This document shows positions 1-5,759 of a DNA stretch of 7,147 nucleotides, in pieces. The stretch is from the NCBI GenBank assembly GCA_900757485.1, contig CAAEOA010000281.1, positions 1 through 7,147 on the forward strand, given 5' to 3'. Positions within the stretch are counted from its first letter, which is position 1. Every line of letters starts with the position of its first letter. Made by a program: the position numbers and the translations under genes. The notes beneath the pieces were generated by a model that was not told the DNA's origin, ran no database searches, and worked only from the letters and a program-made list of their open reading frames with translations. Origin of the DNA: Oscillospiraceae bacterium (GTDB lineage: Bacteria; Bacillota; Clostridia; Oscillospirales; Ruminococcaceae).

Positions 1-1292
1 AAAAAAAACCACAGGGCGACGCGTTTACGGTAGATTATTATCCTCTGGGGACAGGCAGCGGATACTCGGACATGGCATTAAAATATAAAGAGCTTTTAAT
101 TTCGGAAGGCTCATTGACCAAAACCGCTGAGCAGCACCAGGATTTGCCGGTTTATATTAATTCCTACGGCGCGGTTAAGAAAAAAGGCAGTTTTCTCTGG
201 ATTCCGGTGGATGTTATGAAGCCGCTTACGACCTATCAGGATGCGGCAAAAATGATTACCGATCTAAAAGCTGCCGGTATTGCGGATATTGTTTTTTCCT
301 ATGAAGGATGGACCGCCGGTGGAATGACTGGTAAGATGCCGGTGAAAGGTAAATATGAATCTGTTCTTGGAAACAAGAAAGACTTTCAGACTTTACTGCA
401 AACGGCAAAAGAAAACGAGATCACTTTTCTTCCGGGAATTAATTTAACTGATTTTTATCAGTCGGGAAACGGATATGCGAAAGGCTCCTCAACAGCGAAA
501 AATTTAAACAAATCCCCTTCGCTGCAGTATCGCTATTCTCCGTTTAGCTTGGTGAAGGATTTGGAAACGGCGCCTTATTATCTGTTTTCACCGAGGCTGT
601 ATTCTGAAGTTTTGCAAAAATTTTATAAAAAATATCATCTTAACACCGATGGCATTTCACTGAAAGCACTGGGATATAAACTCTATTCTGATTCCGGAAA
701 AGAAGGATACGACCGAGGAGAAATACTGGAACTGGTAACTGACGCTTTGAATCAAGCGGCGGAAAGCGGCAGTGTTTTGACCAAGTCCGCCAATCTTTAT
801 GCGGCTTGCGCATCGGATTATATTTCAGAAGTTCCCGTGTCAAGCAGCGGTTATGATATTACCGACCAAAGTGTACCTTTTTATCAAATCGTGATGAGCG
901 GGTATAAGAATTATTCTATTCCATCGGTTAACTTAAGTTATGATACAGACTTTTGTTTGCTCAAGGCAATGGAAACCGGTTCTTCTTTAACTTTTGATTT
1001 TAACGCTCAGAATTTTGAAGATACTGCCGGGACACCGATTGAATCTGTATATAACAGCAATTACAACGATTGGATTGGTCTTGCGGCAGAGCAATCGAAA
1101 ATTCTGAATGATGTTTATCAGAAAACAGGAAATCATTGTATTGTCGGACATTCTTCTTTAGCGGAGAATGTATATTGCACCTCCTTTGAAAACGGCACCT
1201 CGGTGGCAGTCAATTACAGTGATCAGGACTTTGTGTTTGAGGGACAGAATGTTCCGGCAAAGGGATATTGCTTGTTTAGCACAGAGAAATAA
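1..1292 (+). CDS. DUF5696-family protein, 3' part (5' end off the window)
   Basis: The frame is open from the first complete codon at base 3 to the TAA at 1290-1292, giving 429 visible residues. The Met at 72 is internal: the 23 codons before it (KKPQGDAFTVDYYPLGTGSG and onward) read smoothly into the protein, so the true start lies upstream of the window. The central part looks like a TIM-barrel fold: a strand FLWIPVD (from base 192), a helix with AAKMITDLKAAGI, a strand ending VFSYEGW (to base 311), then a helix and the strand ITFLPGINL. The C-terminus (YCTSFENGTSVAVNYS, then VPAKGYCLF) resembles the small beta domain closing DUF5696 proteins. From memory, this family sits beside sugar ABC permeases in Firmicutes; its reaction is not established. 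The barrel-like pattern suggests a glycosidase-like role, but I cannot point to proven catalytic residues. The stop is 9 bases before the next gene, so co-transcription is likely. Family call is fairly sure; function is not. Confidence 0.8.
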   Translation, partial: KKPQGDAFTVDYYPLGTGSGYSDMALKYKELLISEGSLTKTAEQHQDLPVYINSYGAVKKKGSFLWIPVDVMKPLTTYQDAAKMITDLKAAGIADIVFSYEGWTAGGMTGKMPVKGKYESVLGNKKDFQTLLQTAKENEITFLPGINLTDFYQSGNGYAKGSSTAKNLNKSPSLQYRYSPFSLVKDLETAPYYLFSPRLYSEVLQKFYKKYHLNTDGISLKALGYKLYSDSGKEGYDRGEILELVTDALNQAAESGSVLTKSANLYAACASDYISEVPVSSSGYDITDQSVPFYQIVMSGYKNYSIPSVNLSYDTDFCLLKAMETGSSLTFDFNAQNFEDTAGTPIESVYNSNYNDWIGLAAEQSKILNDVYQKTGNHCIVGHSSLAENVYCTSFENGTSVAVNYSDQDFVFEGQNVPAKGYCLFSTEK

Positions 1293-1301
1293 TAGGAAAC
1301 T

Positions 1302-2249
1302 ATGAAGAAAGGCAGTTGCGGAGTTAAGCCGGTAAAGTTGCACCGGATCCGCGCAATCACCATGAAAAAGAAACGCTTAACAATGGAAAACAAAAGAGAG
1401 ATTGTGGGATTTGTTTTTATATCTCCGTGGATAATAGGCTTTCTGATGTTCTTTTTGTCGCCTATTATCAACTCCTTGCTGTTTTCTTTTCAGCATGTCA
1501 CATTGGAAGAAGGCCGCTTAAACAGACCGTGGGCGGGTCTTATGTATTACGGCAATGCCTTTATCAGCGATGAAAAATTTTTACCGAATTTATATGCTTC
1601 CTTCCAAAATCTATTGATTGAGGTGCCGATCATCTTAATTTTCAGCCTTTTTATTGCCATACTGTTAAATCAGCAATTTAAGGGCAGAGGTTTTGTGCGG
1701 TGTATGTTTTTTCTTCCCCTGATGTTGTCTTCCACCGTTTTGCTGTCCATTATAAACGGGGATGCAGTGCAGGGAGTGGGCGAAGCAAGCTCGGTTTATC
1801 TGGCAACGAGTACCTCTATGGATCAAATCTTATTGCAAATAGGGCTTCCGCTTAAAATTATTAATTATCTGACCAGTATTATTGACCGCATTTTCAGTAT
1901 TACCTGGCAATCCGGTGTTCAGATTCTGTTGTTCTTGACCGCGCTGCAATCCATTCCGGTCAGCTTGCAGGAAGCCGCCAATGTAGAGGGCGCAACTTCC
2001 TGGGAATATTTTTGGAAGATTACGGTACCGATGATCAGTCCGATTATTTTGGTGAATTTGATTTATACCATCATTGATACATTTACCAGTTATTCAAATG
2101 GCTTGATGCGGTATATCATCGATGAAGCCGGACAATTGCGCTATTCCTACAGTTCGGCAATGACATGGATCTATTTTGTAGCCATCTGTTTGATTATGGG
2201 ACTGGTGCTTGGTGTGTTTTCCAGATTTGTTCATTATGAAAATGATTAA
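1302..2249 (+). CDS. Sugar ABC transporter permease, MalF/UgpA type
   Basis: Integral membrane subunit of a carbohydrate importer, expected to pair with the next gene's product and an ATPase. It is 315 aa from the ATG at 1302. The first membrane helix carries FISPWIIGFL, the usual opening of Firmicutes MalF/UgpA-like permeases; further hydrophobic segments follow (IILIFSLFIAILL, FFLPLMLSSTVLL, ILLFLTAL, IILVNLIYTI, FVAICLIMGLVLG). The cytoplasmic EAA loop that contacts the ATPase is intact: EAA at residues 224-226, then GA, then VP with a second P four residues on. The stretch between GDAVQG and ITWQSG is longer than in ordinary family members, as I recall for permeases that neighbour DUF5696 genes. 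Start choice: ATG 1302 has AGGA at 1294-1297 (4-base gap). ATG 1362 (MKKKRLTMENKRE) better matches usual N-termini but has no clear ribosome site. The next gene's ribosome site begins 4 bases after this stop. Confidence 0.9.
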   Translation: MKKGSCGVKPVKLHRIRAITMKKKRLTMENKREIVGFVFISPWIIGFLMFFLSPIINSLLFSFQHVTLEEGRLNRPWAGLMYYGNAFISDEKFLPNLYASFQNLLIEVPIILIFSLFIAILLNQQFKGRGFVRCMFFLPLMLSSTVLLSIINGDAVQGVGEASSVYLATSTSMDQILLQIGLPLKIINYLTSIIDRIFSITWQSGVQILLFLTALQSIPVSLQEAANVEGATSWEYFWKITVPMISPIILVNLIYTIIDTFTSYSNGLMRYIIDEAGQLRYSYSSAMTWIYFVAICLIMGLVLGVFSRFVHYEND

Positions 2250-2252
2250 GAG

Positions 2253-2258
2253 AGGAGG
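2253..2258 (+). promoter_or_regulatory. Shine-Dalgarno AGGAGG of the second permease
   Basis: A full AGGAGG lies 7 bases before the ATG at 2266. It decides the start: the in-frame ATG at 2209 lies inside the preceding permease gene and would add 19 non-membrane residues with no matching ribosome site. Confidence 0.85.
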
Positions 2259-2265
2259 ATCGGAT

Positions 2266-3249
2266 ATGTTAAAAACCACGGATATGAAAACATTTTTTTG
2301 TGAACAGGTAGCAACCAAAAAAAATATTTCTAAAGGTAAAAAGATTTTATTATCCATCTTCCGTACCGCGTTGTTTATCGGTTTGATTTATGTTATCGTT
2401 TATCCTATTTTGTATATGATCAGCACCACCTTTCGCACAGATGCAGATATTTTGGATCCCGGCGTTGTGTGGCTTCCCAAACATTTCACCTTGATTAATT
2501 TACAGCAAGCATTTACTTCGATGCAATATTTTAAATCCTTGTGGAATACGGTTTATATCATGATGGCCAGCGCCTTGTTCGAGGTTGTTTCAACAGCAAT
2601 TATCGGTTACGGCTTTGCCAGATTTCAGTTTCACGGTAAAAAAATCCTGTTCGGGCTGGTGTTATTTACCATCATCGTTCCGGCACAGACCACAATAATA
2701 CCAGTATTTGTTAACTTTTCAAACTTTGATTTTTTTGGTATAATATCATTGATTAATCAGATATTTAATACCGATATTAGTATCAGATTGACAAATACGC
2801 CATTTGTTATGTATCTTCCTGCCATTTTCGGTATGGGCATCCGATCCGGTCTGTTCATCTTTATCTTTCGTCAATTTTTCCGTAATATGCCGAAAGAGTT
2901 AGAAGAAGCAGCTATGATCGACGGATGCGGCCCGTACCGGTCTTTTATCAGAGTGATGGTACCGAATGCAGGTTCCGTGTTTTTGACTACCATTATTTTT
3001 GCTATGGTGTGGTATTGGAATGATTATTACTTATCTTCTGTTTTGATGGATCAAACCCTTACCATAACAGTTGCATTATCCAGGTTGGGCGGAGCAATAA
3101 CAAGCTATGTTTCGGCAAGTGAGGTACAGCTTGTGATGATCAGAATGCAGGCAGGATGCTTATTGGCAATATTGCCTCCGATGATTGCTTATTTCTTTGT
3201 GCAGAATAAATTTACCCAGAGTGTGGAAAGAAGCGGAATCGTCGGATAA
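2266..3249 (+). CDS. Carbohydrate ABC transporter permease, MalG/UgpE type
   Basis: Second membrane subunit of the importer, 327 aa from the ATG at 2266. After a basic cytoplasmic N-terminus (KKNISKGKK) the first membrane helix reads TALFIGLIYVIVYPILYMIS, followed by STTFRTDADIL, typical of the MalG/UgpE family. GYGFARFQFHGKK and the hydrophobic LVLFTIIVPAQTTIIPVFV are also family hallmarks. The EAA loop starts at residue 214 (EAAMIDGCGPY, later VP), with Cys where Ala usually follows the Gly and a Ser where the loop's last Pro is expected. WYWNDYY and the C-terminal FFVQNKFTQSVERSGIVG match the usual end of these proteins (F.QK.F..G...GAVKG pattern, here altered). About 20 extra residues between FDFFGI and FVMYLPAIFG lengthen one loop relative to ordinary members. 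It lies 16 bases after the first permease and 18 before the regulator, so it is mid-operon. The substrate cannot be read from the sequence. Confidence 0.92.
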   Translation: MLKTTDMKTFFCEQVATKKNISKGKKILLSIFRTALFIGLIYVIVYPILYMISTTFRTDADILDPGVVWLPKHFTLINLQQAFTSMQYFKSLWNTVYIMMASALFEVVSTAIIGYGFARFQFHGKKILFGLVLFTIIVPAQTTIIPVFVNFSNFDFFGIISLINQIFNTDISIRLTNTPFVMYLPAIFGMGIRSGLFIFIFRQFFRNMPKELEEAAMIDGCGPYRSFIRVMVPNAGSVFLTTIIFAMVWYWNDYYLSSVLMDQTLTITVALSRLGGAITSYVSASEVQLVMIRMQAGCLLAILPPMIAYFFVQNKFTQSVERSGIVG

Positions 3250-3267
3250 ACAGGAATAGAAAGTGCG

Positions 3268-5592
3268 GTGTGGTTTTTGAAAATTGAAAAAAAGAACGGC
3301 ACGGCTAAATGGTTGAAAAATAATAAAAGAGAGCATGGCTTTCAAAAAAACATTGGATTGCTGCTGGCACTGCTTGCAATTATCATCTCGGCAATTATCA
3401 GCGTAATGCTCTTCGTTCATTCTCAATGGGAGCAGGAGTATCGGCAAAAACAGCTATCGACTCTCGATCATATTGATTTTTCAATCGGCAACTTGATCAA
3501 AACAACAAGAAACCGTTTGGATATCCTGATAGGTCAATACACCGTAGCTTATTTGTTGGATGTGAACACCTCCGAAAAATTGGCGGAAAGGCAAAAAATA
3601 GTGCAGAACTATTTCAGCGGTGACAGCATAGTCGGAACGGTTGTGTTGTTTAGTTGTCGGGATGGCCGCTCTTATACGAATAATCAATTTATCTCTTCGC
3701 AGGATTTTATTACGGCATTACAATTAAATACGTCTAATATAAAGCACCTGTTTGAATCAGAACAAAAGCCATATGAGTTTATCGGAATTAGTCCACGAGA
3801 ATCCTCTTCTGCTTTTTCAAAAATTGAGAAATTTTGCATGGTGGTTCCCTGCTTTAATTGGGATGATGATTCTATTATCGGATTTATTATGGTTGCATTC
3901 GATCGTAATATGTTCCGGAATACCACCGGTATCAGCAGGTTGGACGGCAATTCTGAGTTTGCCATGATTAATTATCGAAACGAACATTTTGTTGAAACCA
4001 GAGGAATGTTTTTACCCGAAGTAATACAATATAGCACTTTGCAGTATGGGTTAAATGGTCAGTACAGCCTTTCTGCCAATCGGGATAAAATTCAGTTGTA
4101 CTCCGGACAGGAACAGCCGGAGCAATTCAAAAATATTTTGGTAAATTTGGAACCCGAGTATCGCTTTTTTGAACAGCAAGGGTCCACCACCGTGCTCTTT
4201 TTGGGAATCATAGCGGGTGTTTTGTTGTTATTCCTGATAACAAGTTATTTGAAAAAAAGTCATTCTATTTTATTGACACAAAAAATATTAGAAGATCGTC
4301 AGGATCGGATGCTTACCCGAAGCCTGCTTTCCAATTCTGAATCCTTGGAAAATAAAGTTGCAAAACAAATGCTGAACATGAGATCCTTGGAAGAAAAAAT
4401 GGATCGCAGATTAGCTGATCTGCGGCAGTCTGTGCTGACCGGGTTACTATTAGGCAGTATGGAGCCTTATCAAAAAGCCCAAAATGAGGATATTGGCTTG
4501 AAATTTCCGCTCCAAAATTGTACGGTTGTTACCTTTTCTACACTGAATTTAGACAAGGTGGTTCAAAAATTAAAGGGAAGAATGCAGGACGAACAAAAAC
4601 TGCTGGTGTTTGTAATTAATAATATTATCAGTGAATATCGGCATTGCGCGGTGCTGCTGCACAAGGACGATATTATTGCCATCATAGGGCATAAGAGTGT
4701 AATCGGCGCTGAGAATCACTCGATTGCTCAAATAGCAGATATTATTATCAGCGTTTGTAAAAAAGAACTGGGGATTCAGCTTTTAGCGGGAATAGGGCGT
4801 AATGCTGACGATGAATCACAGATTCACAGCAGTTATCAGGAAAGCTTATTTGCATTGGAACAATCGTCTGCGCTGAGCAAGACAGTATTGTCATATAATG
4901 ACGCGTTGAAGCTTACCGTCTCCGATCAAAATTATGCGCAATTGATTGTGATGCAGTACCAACTGATTTCTGCCTGCAAAACGGAGGAATGGGTAGAGGT
5001 AGTGCGGTTGTTTGCCATGATTTCAGGTCAAGTATTGGATGAAGGCGTTGCGGATATCAGCATTTTAAAGATACAGCTGACAGAATGTATGAATGCCATT
5101 GCGCAGCAGGTTCAGCAGAATCGCAGCTTTTTTGATGATGATGTGCAGCAATTAAATGATATGATTTTCCGAACCGTCGAAGCCAACAGTAAGAATCAAT
5201 TGAAACAGGCAACAGATGATTTTATAGAGTATTTTAAAAACTGTACTCAGCATATTAAAGAAAAAGAATCGTTAGAGTTTGTCAGCAAGGTGCAGCGAAT
5301 TATTGAAGAACAATATTCAAATCAGGACATGAGCGTTGCTTTCATTGCAGAAATTTTAAATACGAATGTGAAAACGCTATCGGCGGCATATAAGCAAAAA
5401 ACCGGAAAAGGTCTTTTGGATGTGATTCATACCAAAAGGATTCAGGTTGCAAAAGATCTGTTGATGCAAAGCGATAAAAGTATTATAGAAATCTCAGCCT
5501 CTACTGGATATGATAACGTGAATACATTTATTCGGGTGTTTAAACGTTATTGTGGCACCACTCCGGGAAAATTTCGCGAAATGAATAAATAA
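3268..5592 (+). CDS. Membrane-anchored AraC-family transcriptional regulator with extracytoplasmic sensor
   Basis: 774 aa from the GTG at 3268. Layout: a short basic cytoplasmic N-terminus; membrane helix 1 at about 29-50 (IGLLLALLAIIISAII); an extracytoplasmic region of about 255 residues, a size that fits a double-Cache-like ligand sensor; membrane helix 2 at about 307-328; a charged, probably coiled-coil linker at about 335-395; a degenerate GGDEF-like middle domain from about 412, with LAGIGR at 506-511 and SYQESLFALE from 522, the pattern seen in YesN-like regulators; then an AraC DNA-binding domain at 672-774. Its first helix-turn-helix spans about 687-715 (SVAFIAEILNTNVKTLSAAY) and the second about 738-770 (SIIEISASTGYDNVNTFIR, ending GTTPGKFRE). 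No receiver or kinase domain is present, so it is a one-component sensor-regulator. The family is known to activate neighbouring glycan-use genes; that it controls this operon or the beta-helix gene is inferred. Start: the only in-frame upstream codons back to the permease stop are non-start codons; AGGA at 3252-3255 is rather far, and TTG 3277 is a weaker alternative. Confidence 0.92.
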   Translation: MWFLKIEKKNGTAKWLKNNKREHGFQKNIGLLLALLAIIISAIISVMLFVHSQWEQEYRQKQLSTLDHIDFSIGNLIKTTRNRLDILIGQYTVAYLLDVNTSEKLAERQKIVQNYFSGDSIVGTVVLFSCRDGRSYTNNQFISSQDFITALQLNTSNIKHLFESEQKPYEFIGISPRESSSAFSKIEKFCMVVPCFNWDDDSIIGFIMVAFDRNMFRNTTGISRLDGNSEFAMINYRNEHFVETRGMFLPEVIQYSTLQYGLNGQYSLSANRDKIQLYSGQEQPEQFKNILVNLEPEYRFFEQQGSTTVLFLGIIAGVLLLFLITSYLKKSHSILLTQKILEDRQDRMLTRSLLSNSESLENKVAKQMLNMRSLEEKMDRRLADLRQSVLTGLLLGSMEPYQKAQNEDIGLKFPLQNCTVVTFSTLNLDKVVQKLKGRMQDEQKLLVFVINNIISEYRHCAVLLHKDDIIAIIGHKSVIGAENHSIAQIADIIISVCKKELGIQLLAGIGRNADDESQIHSSYQESLFALEQSSALSKTVLSYNDALKLTVSDQNYAQLIVMQYQLISACKTEEWVEVVRLFAMISGQVLDEGVADISILKIQLTECMNAIAQQVQQNRSFFDDDVQQLNDMIFRTVEANSKNQLKQATDDFIEYFKNCTQHIKEKESLEFVSKVQRIIEEQYSNQDMSVAFIAEILNTNVKTLSAAYKQKTGKGLLDVIHTKRIQVAKDLLMQSDKSIIEISASTGYDNVNTFIRVFKRYCGTTPGKFREMNK

Positions 5593-5597
5593 AAGCT

Positions 5598-5642
5598 GCG
5601 CGGTTTAACGGATTATTTGATGACAGCACCGTTAAATCGCGC
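5598..5642 (+). terminator. Probable rho-independent terminator after the regulator
   Basis: Arms GCGCGGTTTAACGG (5598-5611) and CCGTTAAATCGCGC (5629-5642) pair over 14 bases with one G-U wobble, around a 17-base loop, and TTTT follows at 5644-5647. The stem begins 5 bases after the regulator's stop codon. The T-run is short and the loop large, but the long stem and position make it the likely end of the permease-regulator transcript. Confidence 0.75.
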
Positions 5643-5706
5643 ATTTTCGTATGGATGGATTTTTGAATATCCTTAGAAAATGAACGATATACAATTGAGA
5701 AATTAC

Positions 5707-5735
5707 TTGATAATATAATATTGTAAAAATATATT
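5707..5735 (+). promoter_or_regulatory. Putative sigma-A promoter for the beta-helix gene
   Basis: TTGATA (5707-5712) and TATATT (5730-5735) are separated by exactly 17 bases, each one mismatch from consensus. Transcription would start near 5742, just ahead of the ribosome site AGGA at 5747-5750. A perfect TATAAT at 5714-5719 is a competing -10, but its only clear -35 candidate (TTGAGA, 5695-5700) is spaced just 13 bases away. The whole stretch is AT-rich, so chance matches are possible; the position after a terminator and before a gene supports the call. Confidence 0.5.
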
Positions 5736-5746
5736 TGAAATCAGAT

Positions 5747-5750
5747 AGGA
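5747..5750 (+). promoter_or_regulatory. Ribosome binding site for the GTG start of the beta-helix gene
   Basis: AGGA (within ATAGGAAA) lies 9 bases before the GTG at 5760. It is a moderate site and supports translation of the full-length form with its signal peptide. A stronger site lies inside the gene at 5848-5854. Confidence 0.5.
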
Positions 5751-5759
5751 AACATTGCA

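Noticed and set aside
1..8. Run of eight A at the left edge
   Set aside because: Reads as Lys codons in the open frame; no evidence of a separate element.
72..74. ATG as the start of the first gene
   Set aside because: The frame stays open back to base 3 with family-like residues before it, and no ribosome site precedes this ATG; it is an internal Met.
1186..1200. TTGAAAACGGCACCT, resembling a catabolite-repression (cre) site
   Set aside because: It has a mismatch to the consensus, sits inside the DUF5696 coding region encoding the conserved FENGT motif, and no promoter lies near it.
2094..2357. Minus-strand frame spanning the junction of the two permeases
   Set aside because: Antisense to two well supported genes, with no sign of a real protein.
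2737..2744. GGTATAAT, an extended -10-like motif
   Set aside because: It is inside the coding sequence of the second permease (codons for Phe-Gly-Ile-Ile-Ser) in an AT-rich stretch, with no downstream gene start that would need it.
3752..3967. Second + strand open frame of 71 codons inside the regulator gene
   Set aside because: Out of frame within the sensor region of the AraC regulator, whose own frame is continuous and domain-supported; no ribosome site.
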